From Pseudomonas vanderleydeniana (GTDB lineage Bacteria; Pseudomonadota; Gammaproteobacteria; Pseudomonadales; Pseudomonadaceae): a stretch of DNA of 64,000 bases. Where the stretch lies: contig NZ_CP077093.1 of the NCBI RefSeq assembly GCF_014268755.2, forward strand, positions 1,166,001-1,230,000. Reading direction: 5' to 3'. This document shows positions 1 through 11,400 of this stretch, piece by piece. The notes beneath the pieces are model-generated. The model was not told where the DNA came from. It did no database searches and saw only the letters and a list, made by a program, of their open reading frames with translations. The translations under genes and the position numbers were made by a program. Within the stretch, counting starts at the first letter, position 1; each line of letters opens with the position of its first letter.

Positions 1-863
1 GTCACCAGGCTATCCTGGCCCGGCTGCGCGAGCGTGCGCGAGAGCTGGGTGTGCCCAGCTGCGTGGTGATTTTCGAACCGCAGCCGCGCGAGTTCTTTGC
101 CCCGGATACCGCTCCGGCGCGCCTGGCCCGCTTGCGCGACAAGCTGCAGCTGCTGGCTGGCGAAGGCGTCGACCGGGTGTTGTGCCTGGCATTCAACCAG
201 CGCCTGAGCAAGCTCAGCGCCACCGAATTCGTCGACACCATCCTGGTCGACGGCCTGGGCGTGCAGCACCTGGAGGTCGGTGATGACTTCCGCTTCGGCT
301 GCGACCGCGCCGGCGATTTCGATTTCCTGCTGCAGGCCGGCAAGGCCAGTGGCTTTACCGTCGAGGCGGCACAAACGGTCGAACTCGATGGCCTGCGGGT
401 CAGCAGTACCCAGGTGCGTAATGCCCTGGCGGCGGCTGATTTCCCCCTGGCCGAGCGCCTGCTCGGTCGTCCGTTCCGGATTGCCGGGCGGGTGCTGCAT
501 GGACAGAAGCTGGCGCGTCAACTGGGCACGCCAACGGCCAACGTGCAGCTCAAGCGTCGTCGTGTGCCATTGACCGGGGTCTACCTGGCCAGTGTCGAGA
601 TCGACGGCCAGCCGTGGCCAGGCGTCGCCAATATTGGCGTTCGGCCAACGGTAGCAGGTGATGGCAGTGCCCACCTGGAAGTGCATCTGCTGGATTTTGC
701 CGGAGATCTGTATAACCGGCGTTTGACGGTGGTTTTCCACCACAAGCTGCGCGATGAGCAGCGATTCGCCTCCCTGGAGGCGCTCAAGACGGCGATCAAT
801 GCGGACGTCGCCGCCGCCCGTGCCCATTGGCAGGGTTCACCGCTTACAAAGAGCCTGAAATGA
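1..863 (+). CDS. ribF: Bifunctional riboflavin kinase / FAD synthetase (5' end outside window)
   Basis: RibF converts riboflavin to FMN and then FMN to FAD in the cytoplasm. The reading frame is open from base 3 and has no start inside the window; the first residues ([16 protein letters not shown]) fit the stretch just after the HxGH nucleotidyl-transferase motif of the family, so only about the first 25-30 residues are missing. The visible part holds the rest of the adenylyltransferase domain ([18 protein letters not shown]) and then the C-terminal riboflavin kinase domain ([29 protein letters not shown]). The GTG at 51 is an internal codon, not the start. The stop overlaps the ileS start (ATGA at 860-863), so the two genes are translationally linked, as is usual in gammaproteobacteria. 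Confidence 0.95.
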   Translation, partial: HQAILARLRERARELGVPSCVVIFEPQPREFFAPDTAPARLARLRDKLQLLAGEGVDRVLCLAFNQRLSKLSATEFVDTILVDGLGVQHLEVGDDFRFGCDRAGDFDFLLQAGKASGFTVEAAQTVELDGLRVSSTQVRNALAAADFPLAERLLGRPFRIAGRVLHGQKLARQLGTPTANVQLKRRRVPLTGVYLASVEIDGQPWPGVANIGVRPTVAGDGSAHLEVHLLDFAGDLYNRRLTVVFHHKLRDEQRFASLEALKTAINADVAAARAHWQGSPLTKSLK

Positions 864-3691
864 CCGACTACAAAGCCACGCTTAACCTCCCGGACACCGC
901 CTTCCCGATGAAGGCCGGCCTGCCACAGCGCGAACCGCAGATTCTGCAGCGCTGGGACAGCATTGGCCTGTACGGGAAGTTGCGCGAGATTGGCAAGGAT
1001 CGTCCGAAGTTCATCCTTCACGACGGTCCTCCCTACGCCAACGGCACGATTCACATCGGTCATGCGCTGAACAAGATTCTCAAGGACATGATCGTCCGCT
1101 CCAAGACCCTGGCCGGCTTCGATGCCCCCTATGTGCCGGGCTGGGACTGCCATGGCCTGCCGATCGAGCACAAGGTCGAAGTGACCCACGGCAAGAACCT
1201 CGGCGCCGACAAGACCCGCGAACTGTGCCGCGCCTATGCCGCCGAGCAGGTCGAGGGGCAGAAGGCCGAGTTCATCCGCCTGGGCGTGCTGGGCGACTTC
1301 GCCAACCCCTACAAGACCATGGACTTCAAGAACGAGGCCGGTGAAATCCGCGCCCTGGCCGAAATCGTCAAGGGCGGTTTCGTGTTCAAGGGCCTGAAGC
1401 CGGTGAACTGGTGCTTCGATTGTGGTTCGGCCCTGGCCGAAGCCGAGGTCGAATACCAGGACAAGAAGTCCCAGACCATCGACGTGGCCTTCCCGATCGC
1501 CGACCAGGACAAGCTGGCCGCCGCGTTCGGCCTGCCGTCGCTGGGCAAGCCGGCCGCGATCGTGATCTGGACCACCACCCCATGGACCATTCCGGCCAAC
1601 CAGGCGCTGAACGTCCATCCGGAGTTCAACTACGCGCTGGTGGATGTGGGCGAGCGCCTGCTGATTCTGGCCGAGGAGCTCGTCGAATCCTGCCTGGCGC
1701 GCTACAAGCTGGAAGGTTCGGTGGTGGCCGTTGCCAAGGGCCAGGCCCTGGAACTGATCAACTTCCGCCATCCGTTCTACGATCGTCTTTCTCCGCTGTA
1801 CCTGGCCGAGTACGTCGAACTCGGTGCCGGTACCGGTGTGGTCCACTCCGCACCCGCCTATGGCGAGGACGACTTCAAGAGCTGCAAGCACTACGGCATG
1901 AGCAATGACGACATCCTCACGCCGGTGCAGAGCAACGGCGTGTATGTCGACTCCCTGGAGTTCTTCGGCGGTCAGTTCATCTTCAAGGCCAACCCGGCGA
2001 TCGTCGACAAGCTGGCCGAAGTCGGTGCGCTGCTGCACACCGAAACCATCAGCCACAGCTACATGCACTGCTGGCGCCACAAGACCCCGCTGATCTACCG
2101 TGCCACCGCGCAGTGGTTCATCGGCATGGACAAGGCGCCAGTATCCGGTGGCACCCTGCGCGAGCGTTCGCTCAAGGCCATCGAGGACACCCAGTTCGTA
2201 CCGGCCTGGGGCCAGGCACGCCTGCACTCGATGATCGCCAACCGTCCGGACTGGTGCATCTCCCGCCAGCGCAACTGGGGCGTACCGATTCCGTTCTTCC
2301 TGAACAAGGAAAGCGGCGAGCTGCACCCGCGCACCGTCGAACTGATGGAGCAGGTGGCCCAGCGCGTCGAGCAGGAAGGTATCGAGGCCTGGTTCAAGCT
2401 GGACGCCGCCGAGCTGCTCGGTGACGAGGCTGCGCAGTACGACAAGATCAGCGACACCCTGGACGTCTGGTTCGATTCGGGCACCACCCACTGGCACGTG
2501 CTGCGTGGCTCGCACCCGGTCGGTCACGAGGACGGCCCGCGTGCCGACCTCTACCTGGAAGGTTCGGACCAGCACCGCGGCTGGTTCCACTCGTCCCTGC
2601 TGACCGGCTGCGCCATCGACAACCATGCGCCGTATCGCGAGCTGCTGACCCACGGTTTCACCGTGGACGAGGCCGGCCGCAAGATGTCCAAGTCCCTGGG
2701 CAACGTGATCGCGCCACAGAAGGTCAACGATACCCTGGGTGCCGACATCATGCGCCTGTGGGTCGCCTCGACCGACTATTCGGGCGAGATGGCCGTTTCC
2801 GACCAGATCCTGCAGCGCAGCGCCGACGCCTACCGGCGTATCCGCAACACCGCGCGCTTCCTGCTCTCCAACCTGACGGGCTTCAACCCGGCCACCGATA
2901 TCGTTCCGGCCGAGGACATGCTCGCCCTGGACCGTTGGGCCGTGGACCGCACGCTGCTGCTGCAGCGCGAGCTGGAAGTGCACTACGGCGAGTACCGCTT
3001 CTGGAACGTCTACTCCAAGGTGCACAACTTCTGTGTGCAGGAGCTGGGCGGCTTCTACCTCGACATCATCAAGGACCGCCAGTACACCACCGGCGCCAAC
3101 AGCAAGGCCCGGCGTTCCTGCCAGACCGCGCTGTTCCACATCTCCGAGGCGCTGGTGCGCTGGATCGCGCCGATCCTGGCCTTCACCGCCGACGAGCTGT
3201 GGCAGTACCTGCCGGGCGAGCGCAACGAGTCGGTCATGCTCAATACCTGGTACGAAGGCCTCAGCGAGCTGCCGGAAGGCTTCGAGCTGGGTCGCGAGTA
3301 CTGGGAACGGGTCATGGCGGTCAAGGTCGCGGTGAACAAGGAACTGGAAGTGCAGCGCGCCGCGAAAGCGGTCGGTGGCAACCTGCAGGCTGAAGTGACC
3401 CTGTTCGCCGAAGAAGCGCTGGTCGCCGACCTGGACAAGCTGAGCAACGAACTGCGCTTCGTGCTGATCACCTCCACCGCGACCGTTGCGCCACTGGCGC
3501 TGGCACCGGCGGATGCGGTGGTCACCGAGGTACCAGGCCTGAAACTCAAGGTGGTCAAGTCCGGTCATGCCAAGTGCGCCCGTTGCTGGCACTGCCGCGA
3601 GGATGTCGGGGTGAACCCGGAGCATCCGGAAATCTGCGGCCGGTGCGTCGACAACATCAGTGGCGAAGGCGAGGTACGTCACTATGCCTAA
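860..3691 (+). CDS. ileS: Isoleucyl-tRNA synthetase
   Basis: Class I aminoacyl-tRNA synthetase that charges tRNA-Ile in the cytoplasm and edits mischarged valine. The 943-residue length is normal. The HIGH signature is at residues 65-68 and KMSKS at about 608-612. The CP1 editing domain lies between them ([26 protein letters not shown]). A C-terminal zinc finger has cysteines around 906, 909, 926 and 929 (CARCWHC, CGRC). The start was chosen at ATG 860, which overlaps the ribF stop; an upstream in-frame start at 827 would add an unrelated extension inside ribF. The 3' end overlaps lspA by 8 bases. Confidence 0.98.
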   Translation: MTDYKATLNLPDTAFPMKAGLPQREPQILQRWDSIGLYGKLREIGKDRPKFILHDGPPYANGTIHIGHALNKILKDMIVRSKTLAGFDAPYVPGWDCHGLPIEHKVEVTHGKNLGADKTRELCRAYAAEQVEGQKAEFIRLGVLGDFANPYKTMDFKNEAGEIRALAEIVKGGFVFKGLKPVNWCFDCGSALAEAEVEYQDKKSQTIDVAFPIADQDKLAAAFGLPSLGKPAAIVIWTTTPWTIPANQALNVHPEFNYALVDVGERLLILAEELVESCLARYKLEGSVVAVAKGQALELINFRHPFYDRLSPLYLAEYVELGAGTGVVHSAPAYGEDDFKSCKHYGMSNDDILTPVQSNGVYVDSLEFFGGQFIFKANPAIVDKLAEVGALLHTETISHSYMHCWRHKTPLIYRATAQWFIGMDKAPVSGGTLRERSLKAIEDTQFVPAWGQARLHSMIANRPDWCISRQRNWGVPIPFFLNKESGELHPRTVELMEQVAQRVEQEGIEAWFKLDAAELLGDEAAQYDKISDTLDVWFDSGTTHWHVLRGSHPVGHEDGPRADLYLEGSDQHRGWFHSSLLTGCAIDNHAPYRELLTHGFTVDEAGRKMSKSLGNVIAPQKVNDTLGADIMRLWVASTDYSGEMAVSDQILQRSADAYRRIRNTARFLLSNLTGFNPATDIVPAEDMLALDRWAVDRTLLLQRELEVHYGEYRFWNVYSKVHNFCVQELGGFYLDIIKDRQYTTGANSKARRSCQTALFHISEALVRWIAPILAFTADELWQYLPGERNESVMLNTWYEGLSELPEGFELGREYWERVMAVKVAVNKELEVQRAAKAVGGNLQAEVTLFAEEALVADLDKLSNELRFVLITSTATVAPLALAPADAVVTEVPGLKLKVVKSGHAKCARCWHCREDVGVNPEHPEICGRCVDNISGEGEVRHYA

Positions 3692-4199
3692 TGCCAGTGC
3701 CGGCCGTTTCGGCCGCCTGGGCTGGCTGTGGTTGAGCGTGCTGGTCCTGGTCATCGACCAGGCCAGCAAGCTCCACTTCGAAAGCTCGCTGACCCTGTAC
3801 CAGCAGATCGTGATCATTCCTGACTACTTCAGCTGGACCCTGGCCTACAACACCGGTGCGGCCTTCAGCTTCCTGGCCGAAAGCTCGGGCTGGCAGCGCT
3901 GGCTGTTCGCCCTGATCGCGGTGGTGGTCAGCGCGGTGCTGGTGGTCTGGCTCAAGCGCCTGGGGCGCAACGAGACCTGGCTGGCCATCGCCCTGTCGCT
4001 GGTGTTGGGCGGGGCGTTGGGCAACCTCTACGATCGCATGGCCCTGGGCCATGTCATCGACTTCATCCTCGTCCACTGGCAGAACCGCTGGTACTTCCCG
4101 GCGTTCAATTTCGCCGACAGCGCCATCACCGTGGGCGCGGTGATGCTGGCGCTGGACATGTTCAAGAGCAAAAAGTCCGGAGAACCCGTTCATGACTGA
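3684..4199 (+). CDS. lspA: Lipoprotein signal peptidase II
   Basis: Inner-membrane aspartyl protease that removes the signal peptide of diacylglyceryl-modified prolipoproteins. The 171-residue protein has four hydrophobic membrane segments and the family motifs with the two catalytic aspartates, at about D117 (GNLYDRM) and D145 (FNFADSAI). NTGAAFSFL is the conserved loop. ATG 3684 (MPNASAG) was chosen over the upstream in-frame start at 3660 because the longer form adds residues with no family resemblance. It overlaps ileS by 8 bases at its start and fkpB by 8 bases at its end. The ileS-lspA pairing is a classic gammaproteobacterial arrangement. Confidence 0.96.
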   Translation: MPNASAGRFGRLGWLWLSVLVLVIDQASKLHFESSLTLYQQIVIIPDYFSWTLAYNTGAAFSFLAESSGWQRWLFALIAVVVSAVLVVWLKRLGRNETWLAIALSLVLGGALGNLYDRMALGHVIDFILVHWQNRWYFPAFNFADSAITVGAVMLALDMFKSKKSGEPVHD

Positions 4200-4647
4200 A
4201 CACGCAGTGGCTGAGCAACGGATCGGTCAGAACACCCAGGTCACCCTGCATTTCGCCTTGCGCCTGGAAAACGGCGACACGGTCGACAGCACTTTCGACA
4301 AGGCACCGGCGACCTTCAAGGTCGGTGACGGCAACCTGCTGCCCGGTTTCGAGGCCGCGCTGTTCGGCTTCAAGGCCGGCGACAAGCGCAGCCTGACCAT
4401 CCCGGTGGAGAATGCCTTTGGTCAGCCCAACCCACAGAACGTGCAAGTCATGCCACGCTCGCAGTTCCAGGACATGGAGCTGTCGGAAGGCCTGCTGGTG
4501 ATCTTCAACGATGCCGCCAATACCGAGCTGCCGGGTGTGGTCAAGGCGTTCGACGACGCCCAGGTGACCGTCGACTTCAACCACCCGCTGGCCGGCAAGG
4601 TCCTGACCTTCGATGTGGAAATCATCGAGGTCAAGGCGCTGGCCTGA
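4192..4647 (+). CDS. fkpB: FKBP-type peptidyl-prolyl isomerase (SlpA/FkpB)
   Basis: Predicted cytoplasmic prolyl cis-trans isomerase of the SlyD/SlpA class. The 151-residue protein opens with the FKBP core (VTLHFALRLENGDTVDSTF, GDGNLLPGFEAALFGFKAGDKRSLTI), followed by the inserted-in-flap segment and the returning strand (LAGKVLTFDVEIIEV). There is no signal peptide and no His-rich SlyD tail, which favours FkpB/SlpA over SlyD. It is the fourth gene of the ribF-ileS-lspA-fkpB-ispH run and overlaps lspA by 8 bases. Confidence 0.93.
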   Translation: MTEHAVAEQRIGQNTQVTLHFALRLENGDTVDSTFDKAPATFKVGDGNLLPGFEAALFGFKAGDKRSLTIPVENAFGQPNPQNVQVMPRSQFQDMELSEGLLVIFNDAANTELPGVVKAFDDAQVTVDFNHPLAGKVLTFDVEIIEVKALA

Positions 4648-4719
4648 AACACTATTGTGTATAGGCCGCGCAAGCGGCCGGAATGATCCAACCCCTGCGC
4701 GCAAGACACGAGGCACAGC

Positions 4720-5667
4720 ATGCAAATCAAACTCGCCAACCCCCGTGGCTTCTGCGCCGGCGTGGACCGGGCGATCGAAATCGTCAACCGGGCCCTGGAG
4801 GTCTTCGGTCCGCCGATCTATGTGCGTCACGAAGTGGTGCACAACAAATTCGTCGTCGAAGACCTGCGCGCCCGTGGCGCCATCTTCGTCGAGGAGCTGG
4901 ACCAGGTGCCGGACGACGTCATCGTCATCTTCAGCGCCCACGGTGTCTCCCAGGCCGTGCGCAGCGAAGCGGCCGGGCGTGGCCTGAAGGTCTTCGATGC
5001 CACCTGCCCGCTGGTCACCAAGGTGCATATCGAAGTGGCGCGCTACAGCCGTGACGGCCGTGAGTGCATCCTGATCGGCCACGCCGGGCACCCGGAAGTG
5101 GAAGGCACCATGGGCCAGTACGACGCCAGCAATGGTGGCGCCATCTACCTGGTGGAGGACGAGAAAGACGTCGCCGCCCTGCAGGTGCGCAATCCCGAGA
5201 AACTGGCCTTCGTCACCCAGACCACCTTGTCGATGGACGACACCAGTCGCGTCATCGATGCCTTGCGCACACGCTTCCCGGCCATCGGCGGGCCGCGCAA
5301 GGATGACATCTGCTACGCCACGCAGAACCGCCAGGATGCGGTCAAGCAACTGGCCGACGAATGCGACGTGGTGTTGGTGGTGGGCAGCCCGAACAGCTCC
5401 AACTCCAACCGCCTGCGCGAGCTGGCCGAGCGCATGGCGACCCCGGCCTACCTGATCGACGGTGCCGAGGACATGCAGCGTAGCTGGTTCGATGGCGTCG
5501 AGCGGATCGGTATCACCGCCGGGGCCTCGGCGCCGGAAGTGCTGGTTCGCGGCGTGATCCAGCAGTTGCAGGCCTGGGGGGCAACCGGTGCCGACGAACT
5601 GGCGGGCCGCGAGGAGAACATCACCTTCTCGATGCCCAAGGAACTACGCGTTCGCACGCTGTCCTGA
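4720..5667 (+). CDS. ispH: 4-hydroxy-3-methylbut-2-enyl diphosphate reductase
   Basis: Last enzyme of the MEP isoprenoid pathway; a 4Fe-4S protein that reduces HMBPP to IPP and DMAPP. The 315-residue length is typical. The cluster-binding cysteines are visible: C12 in [12 protein letters not shown], one in [11 protein letters not shown] and one in [11 protein letters not shown]. Substrate-binding SPNSSNS and GASAPE are present. It follows fkpB by 72 bases, a gap that holds a short GC hairpin (GGCCGC-GCAA-GCGGCC, 4664-4679) without a T-tract. The last 24 bases overlap the 3' end of the convergent pseudopilin gene. Confidence 0.97.
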   Translation: MQIKLANPRGFCAGVDRAIEIVNRALEVFGPPIYVRHEVVHNKFVVEDLRARGAIFVEELDQVPDDVIVIFSAHGVSQAVRSEAAGRGLKVFDATCPLVTKVHIEVARYSRDGRECILIGHAGHPEVEGTMGQYDASNGGAIYLVEDEKDVAALQVRNPEKLAFVTQTTLSMDDTSRVIDALRTRFPAIGGPRKDDICYATQNRQDAVKQLADECDVVLVVGSPNSSNSNRLRELAERMATPAYLIDGAEDMQRSWFDGVERIGITAGASAPEVLVRGVIQQLQAWGATGADELAGREENITFSMPKELRVRTLS

Positions 5668-6183
5668 ATCAGGGGCGCCACAGAGTGCCTCCTGCTTTTC
5701 GCCCGCCTCAAGCCTGATCCGGCCTGTCCTGGCCAGCACCACACGGTGCTGGCTCAGTGGCTTGTGTCCTGCGCAGACATGCAGGGTGCCTCCTGCCACG
5801 CCATCGTTGGTCGGGGCGCCGATCGATGAGAAACGCACGAAACTTCTGACGTGCTGGTTGCCGACAATCGGTCCGTGAGCACTGTCCTGCCGTTCGATCA
5901 GGATTGGATTGCTGCTGTCTCCAGGCCCTTGGCCGCTCAGGTCGAGAATGATGCGCCAGCCCTGGCTCCAGTCATCGTTTATCGCATGGATAACCACGGC
6001 GTGGTTGCGCAGGATCGCCTCGGTTCGGGCCGTTTGCAGGCCCAGGGCGAGCTGTTCGGCGGACAACTGACGGCGTTGTGACGCGACCCGCTCGCTGAGT
6101 GATGGCCCTGCCAGTCTTGCCAATATGGCTATAACTACCAGTGCGAGCAGCAGTTCCAGCAGACTCAAGCCTCGTTGATGCAT
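5644..6183 (-). CDS. GspH/FimT family pseudopilin (divergent from the minor pilin operon)
   Basis: A 179-residue type IV pilin-like protein. It begins [33 protein letters not shown]: a short basic leader ending in Gly, Glu at mature position +5, and the hydrophobic N-terminal helix cut by PilD-type peptidases. Downstream features fit GspH/FimT ([14 protein letters not shown], a C-terminal FSSIGAP segment and a single late Cys). The start at 6183 has a strong upstream GGGAGGGAGAG ribosome-binding site. The gene faces away from the fimU-pilE operon and converges on ispH, overlapping its last 24 bases. In PAO1 fimT sits at the thiO end of this cluster (from memory), so the location differs here. 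The exact pilus role is uncertain. Confidence 0.85.
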   Translation of the reverse strand: MHQRGLSLLELLLALVVIAILARLAGPSLSERVASQRRQLSAEQLALGLQTARTEAILRNHAVVIHAINDDWSQGWRIILDLSGQGPGDSSNPILIERQDSAHGPIVGNQHVRSFVRFSSIGAPTNDGVAGGTLHVCAGHKPLSQHRVVLARTGRIRLEAGEKQEALCGAPDSGQRANA

Positions 6184-6312
6184 GGACTCTCCCTCCCTGG
6201 AGAGCGCCGGGAACCGATTTCGCGTTGATCCCGAGAAAACAACCGTACATCCCGGCGACGAAGGTTTCAGGTGGTAGAGCCAGTTATAGTCGAGGGACTT
6301 GAGGGATACGCA

Positions 6313-6780
6313 ATGGACAGTGGTAACAAGGGATTTACGCTGGTTGAGTTGATGGTCGCCGTCGCGGTCTTCGCGATCCTCGCGGCGATCGCACTGCCGT
6401 CGTACAAGAGTTCCAGTGACAGATCCAAGGCTGACACCGAGATCAATGATCTGATGCGTGGGCTCAGTTACGCGCGCCTGGAAGCCATCGACCGGGGGAT
6501 CAGCACCCGTATCCGTCCCCAGGTGGCCAATAGCGCCTGGACCAGCCAATTGGTGGTGATGTCGGTGGCCGATGATGCGGCAGGCCGCACCAACTACTAT
6601 CAGGTCATCCCGCTGATGAGCAGTGGTGCCACGTTGAACGTGACAGCCGGAGTCAGCAGCCTGGACTTCAACAACCTGGGCGCGGTGTCCGCTGCTGCCA
6701 CCTTTGTGTACACCCTCGGGGCGGAGAGTCGTACCGTGAATGTCTGCCCGAACGGCAGGATTGTCCTGGGGAGCTGCTGA
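6313..6780 (+). CDS. fimU: Minor pilin of GspH/FimT type (FimU-like)
   Basis: First gene of the minor pilin operon; FimU-type proteins join the priming complex that starts pilus assembly. The 155-residue protein starts MDSGNKG-FTLVELMVAVAVFAILAAIALPSY, with the prepilin cut after Gly7 and Glu at +5. The tail has the two cysteines expected for FimU/FimT (VNVCPNGRIVLGSC). ATG 6313 is preceded by GAGGG about 8 bases upstream; the in-frame start at 6271 would add 14 residues before the prepilin leader and was rejected. The stop overlaps pilV (TGATG). FimU versus FimT cannot be separated by eye, so the symbol rests on position. Confidence 0.82.
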   Translation: MDSGNKGFTLVELMVAVAVFAILAAIALPSYKSSSDRSKADTEINDLMRGLSYARLEAIDRGISTRIRPQVANSAWTSQLVVMSVADDAAGRTNYYQVIPLMSSGATLNVTAGVSSLDFNNLGAVSAAATFVYTLGAESRTVNVCPNGRIVLGSC

Positions 6781-7250
6781 TGCCACAAGTCACCGCTGGG
6801 AGACAGGCCGGCCTGACCCTGATCGAAGTGATGGTCTCGATGCTGATTCTCGCCGTGGGGCTGTTGGGGGCGGCGGCTATCCAGCTCAATGCGCTGAAGT
6901 ACACCGACAGTTCGATGATGACCAGCCAGGCCAGCTTCATCGCCTACGACATGCTTGATCGAATCCGCGCGAATCCGGACGCGAGCTATGCCGTGAGCAG
7001 CCTGCAGGGCATAACGGCGACCGCGGGTTCCACTGCGGCGCGTGACGTCGACCTCTACGACTTCAAGAACAACATCAATAATTTTGCCGCGACGGACGGA
7101 AGCGGCAGCATCGTGGTGAACAATCGCGTGGTGACTATTACCATCGGCTGGGGGGACAAGCGCGCCGATGACGCGACGACGGCGAATGCGCCGACCCGCA
7201 CCTTCGTCCTGACCAGCCGGGTAGGGACCGACCCCGTGGTGACACCATGA
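6780..7250 (+). CDS. pilV: Type IV pilus minor pilin / modification protein PilV
   Basis: A 156-residue minor pilin of the assembly-priming complex in the inner membrane and at the pilus tip. It has a prepilin leader ending in Gly11, followed by LTLIEVMVSMLILAVGLLGAAAIQLNALKY, the motif that defines the PilV family. The start overlaps the fimU stop by one base and the end overlaps pilW (ATGA, 7247-7250). The tight coupling indicates a single transcript. The C-terminal part is Thr/Asp rich and has no cysteine. Confidence 0.92.
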   Translation: MPQVTAGRQAGLTLIEVMVSMLILAVGLLGAAAIQLNALKYTDSSMMTSQASFIAYDMLDRIRANPDASYAVSSLQGITATAGSTAARDVDLYDFKNNINNFAATDGSGSIVVNNRVVTITIGWGDKRADDATTANAPTRTFVLTSRVGTDPVVTP

Positions 7251-7966
7251 ACAGGTCGTCCCAGGGCTTCGGCCTGATCGAGCTGATGATCGCCCTGGTC
7301 CTCGGCCTGGTGATCGTGGCGGGGATCAGCCAGATATTCGTGTCCGCCAAAAATACCTACGCCAGCCAGAGCGCGGCCGCCGGCATGCAGGAGGACGCAC
7401 GCTTCATCCTGAGCAAGATGCTTCAGGAAATACGCATGGTGGGGATGTTCGGCTGCCTCACCACCTCGGCGATCGTCGACGGGAGCAGTCCCGCCAACTT
7501 TGCCACGAACGCCGCTACCCCGATTTCCTGGAACAATGCCAGCAAGTCGCTGGTCCTGGTGACGGCCGATATCGGTACCGGTGGCGGCGTTCCAACCTGG
7601 ACGATCACTTCCGATTGTCGCACCAGTGCCACGGCCTATACCGGAGCGGCGGTCGCCGCCACTGGGCAGCAGGCGTTTCCCATCCGCAAGCTGACCTACA
7701 CCTATTCCGGCAGCCAGCTGTTGCTGCTGACAGGCACGGGCGCCGGGAGCGGGGCGGCGCTGGTCAACAACGTTGCCGCGTTCGACGTGAAGTTTGGCGT
7801 AGCCGCCAGTGCCACCGACACCGCCGTGTTCAGCTACGACAGCAACCCCAGCAACCCTGCGACCATTCGCAGCGTACGCCTGAGCATCACCCTTTCAGAC
7901 CCGAACAGTCGGGTCAGGAACCAGACATTCACGGCGGTTGCCGCCTTGCGAAACCGGCTGCAGTAG
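7247..7966 (+). CDS. pilW: Type IV pilus minor pilin PilW
   Basis: A 239-residue minor pilin. The N-terminus is MNRSSQG-FGLIELMIALVLGLVIVAGISQIFVSAKNTY, with the prepilin cut after Gly7, Glu at +5 and the typical PilW helix. Next come QSAAAGMQEDARFILSKMLQEIRMVGMFGC, a conserved stretch in PilW, and a beta-rich C-terminal part with one pair of cysteines (FGC near 65 and DCR near 125). With PilV, PilX and PilE it primes pilus assembly and presents PilY1. It overlaps pilV by 4 bases and is followed by pilX after 8 bases. Confidence 0.92.
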   Translation: MNRSSQGFGLIELMIALVLGLVIVAGISQIFVSAKNTYASQSAAAGMQEDARFILSKMLQEIRMVGMFGCLTTSAIVDGSSPANFATNAATPISWNNASKSLVLVTADIGTGGGVPTWTITSDCRTSATAYTGAAVAATGQQAFPIRKLTYTYSGSQLLLLTGTGAGSGAALVNNVAAFDVKFGVAASATDTAVFSYDSNPSNPATIRSVRLSITLSDPNSRVRNQTFTAVAALRNRLQ

Positions 7967-7974
7967 GTGCAAGC

Positions 7975-8469
7975 ATGAATCCATCAAGGCAGGGGCAGTC
8001 CGGTTTGGGCCATAAGCAGCAGGAAGGCATGGCCTTGCTGGTCAGCCTGGTCTTTCTTTTGCTGCTGACCTTGATCGGCATTTCCTCGATGCAAAGCGCA
8101 ACGTTGCAGGAGAAAATGGCGGGCAGCGTGACCTTGCGCAACACCTCTTTTCAGACCGCCGAGGCCGCCTTGCGGATGGGGGAGAATGCGGTTCAACAGA
8201 GCAACTATTCGCTGGCGGTCTGTACCACCACCGTGCGATGTGCGCCGCCGCCCGAGTCCGCGACCCTGGTGTCCGCTCAGACGGATTCCTCATCGGGAGT
8301 GATCTGGATCGCGGCAGGGGGCGGATTCTATGGCGTGCAGAATATCGGTACGTCCCTGACGGCGGTCAATGTGCCGAGCAATACCTCGGCCACCTTGTAC
8401 CGGGTGACCGCAGTCGCCATCTCGGGCAATTCGCGTACGGTTCTGGAGAGCATCTATGCCAAGTACTAG
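7975..8469 (+). CDS. pilX: Type IV pilus minor pilin PilX
   Basis: A 164-residue protein with a longer leader (MNPSRQGQSGLGHKQQEG) before the hydrophobic helix MALLVSLVFLLLLTLIGISSMQSATLQEKM. There is no Glu at +5, as expected for the PilX/GspK-like tip pilin. RNTSFQTAEAALRMGENAV and a pair of cysteines (CTTTVRC) follow. ATG 7975 is the first start after the pilW stop. Longer forms of this reading frame begin inside pilW and were rejected. The last 14 bases overlap pilY1. Confidence 0.88.
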   Translation: MNPSRQGQSGLGHKQQEGMALLVSLVFLLLLTLIGISSMQSATLQEKMAGSVTLRNTSFQTAEAALRMGENAVQQSNYSLAVCTTTVRCAPPPESATLVSAQTDSSSGVIWIAAGGGFYGVQNIGTSLTAVNVPSNTSATLYRVTAVAISGNSRTVLESIYAKY

Positions 8470-11400
8470 GCCACGCGAAAGTTGGCTCCGCCGTTGCCTG
8501 GGCGGCGTGACCGGGGCAGTGCTCGGACTGTATCTCGCGGTACCGGCCTTCGCCTTCACGCCTGCGGACGCGCCCCTCTTGAGCGCGGCGGCCGTCGCCC
8601 CCAATGTCATGCTGCTGGTCGACGATTCCGGCAGCATGAACAGTATCATCTGGGCCACCGACTTCGACCCCGGCGCGAGCTGGGGGAGTGTCGCGAACTG
8701 CAACTCGGACTTTCTCTGCCTGGGGGCGCAAACGCTGGATGCAGCCGATACCAACATCTTCGTCGGCAATCTCTATCGTGGTGGCTGCTCACTGAGTGGC
8801 AACTGGTATGGTTTCTACAGGGGGCTTCTCCAGGCACCTGTCTGCCTGCGCCTGCCTGATCCGGTGGGGGGCGGCAACACCCGTTATTCGACGGCCTACC
8901 TGGCCTATCTGCTGAGAAAGGCCAACGGGGTGAACACCGACTTCACCACGGGTACGCTGGTTCCCAACGACTATCGCATCAACGTTGCGCGGGAAGTCTC
9001 CAAGACGCTGGTGACGCAGAACCGCTCGCTACGTATAGGCCTGGCGACTTTCAATCCGCCGTCCTACTACGATCCCGGTCCTGGTGGCTATATTGTCCGT
9101 TCGGTCGCCGACCTGTCGCCGGTCAGCGGTTCCGTGACCCAGACCCAGGCGAACACCAACTACAACTCACTGATCAGTTCCATCAATGGCCTGAGTGCCA
9201 TTGCCAACACGCCATTGGCGGAAACCTACTACGAGATCACCCGCTACTTTCGAGGCATGGCGCCTTACTACAATACCTCGCCGAGCACCTACACCAGCCC
9301 CATCCAGTACCGCTGCCAGAAGAACTATGGCGTGGTCATAACCGACGGGTTGCCGACCTACGATCGAACGTTCCCGTCGAACGACCCCCTGGCCCAGGGG
9401 GCCAGCAAGCTGCCCAACTGGGATGGAAAAAACAATGACGGGAACAACCCCACCGGAGGGGACAACGAGGGCGATAGCCTTTACCTCGACGATATCGCCA
9501 AGTTCGCCTACGACATTGACATGCGTTCATCCGGAACCGACGCGGCGGGCAAGAGTTGGGACAACGCCGATTTTCCGAAACAGAACATGAGTACCTACAC
9601 GGTTGGATTCACGGCGGCCAACCAGATGCTCTCCGATGCCGCCAGCTATGGGCAGGGCAAGTACTACCAGGCGATCGACAGCGCCGGATTGAACACGGCA
9701 CTCTCCGCCGCTTTCAGTGACATCACCTCCAAGGCGGGCTCCGGGGGTGGTGGTTCGGCCATCTCGGGCACCGCGTCCACGAGCGCCAGCTACTTCCAGA
9801 CCGGCTACGACCCGCTGGATTGGCGCGGTACGATCAGGTCTTACGGTTTCAATACCAACGGCACGGTCAATACCGCCGCGTTGAACTGGAGCACCGACAA
9901 CACCATCAGGCCCAGCTCGACCGCGCCCCTCTATCAATCATGGAATACCACGAGCAATGCGGTGGTCGCTCTGGCGTTCAACAACTTCTCCACGACACAA
10001 CGGACCGCGCTCAACCAGAACCTGCCCACCGGGATCGTCGGCAACGACCTTGTCGAGTGGAGCAAGGGCACCGGCAAGACCGGGCTGAAAACGCGTACAG
10101 TGCTGCTCGGCGACATCATCAACTCGCCGTTGGTGGTGGCCTTGCCGACGGAGCAGACGGCTTCCGACCTGGTGGGCGATAGCAGTTACAGCACCTACCT
10201 GAACACCAAGGCCTCCGGGATGAACAGCAGCCTGGTGGTCAACGGCAACGACGGTTTCATGAGTGTGATCAATGCGAGCACCGGTGCGCGGGTCTATGCC
10301 TACATGCCCAGTAGCGTGCTGCCGTCGTTGCACTTCATTGCCGATCCGGCCTATATCAACGGCACCAGCCACAAGTTCCTCAACGATGGCCAGGTTGGTG
10401 TATACGATGCTCAGTTCAACAACAGCGCCTGGAAAACCGTGGCACTGGGCGGAGTAGGGGCAGGCGGCAAGGCATTCTTTGCCGTCCAGCTTTTCGATGC
10501 CACGCTGGGGAACGTCTATAACGCCCTCTGGGAACTGAGGGCTCCCGACGCCGCCGATACCAGCAATCCGTTGAACGATATCGGCTACGCCTACGCCAAG
10601 CCCGAGGTTGCGCGGCTGCCCGATGGTCGCTGGGCGGCATTCATCGCCAATGGCTACGGCAGCAACTCCGGAGTGGCGGCGCTGTACATCGTCGATATCC
10701 GGGACGGTTCGCTGATCAGGAAGATCGTGGTCGACAGTACCGAAACCACCAATGGCCTGTCTTCGGTCAAGCTGAAAGTGAATGCCCAGAACGTGGTACA
10801 GGCGGCCTATGGCGGCGACCTCAAGGGGCGGATGTGGAAGTTCGACCTGAGCTCCACCACCATCAACAGCTGGGGGCTGGCCTTTGCGGGGTCGCCCCTG
10901 TTCACCGCTCCCGGTGGTACCACCCAGCCCATCACTGCGCAGCCGTTGCTGATCGATCATCCGCTCAACGGCAAGATGGTGTTTTTCGGTACCGGGAAAT
11001 TCAACGAGACTTCAGACAAGTTGAGCAAGGATCTGCAGGCTTTCTACGGGGTATGGGATGCCGATGGCGGGGCAGGCAGGATCACCGTCAGCAGCCTGGT
11101 GGCGCAGTCGATCACTGGCGTGTTCACTTCCAATGGTGTCCAGTTCATCACCACCAGCGAAAACCCGGTGGTGTACCCGGCACAAAGCGGTTGGTACCTG
11201 CCCTTGATCTACAACAATGTCGCCACGGGGGAGCGGGTGATCTACCCGGCGCGCACGACCCTGGGGCGGATCATTTTCACCACCGCCGCGGTCGATACCA
11301 CCGACCCCTGTGCCAGCTTCGGTACCGGTCGGGTGGTCGAGCTGGACGCGTTCACCGGGAAAATGCTCAGTTATGCCGTGCTCGACACCAACGGCGATGG

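Noticed and set aside
581..3817. Very long open frame on the minus strand opposite ileS (1078 codons)
   Set aside because: It is the antisense shadow of ileS in GC-rich DNA. The residue make-up is unnatural and has no domain, while the plus-strand gene is certain.
4664..4679. GC hairpin between fkpB and ispH as a terminator
   Set aside because: GGCCGC-GCAA-GCGGCC has no following T-tract, and ispH continues the operon. It may only slow the polymerase.
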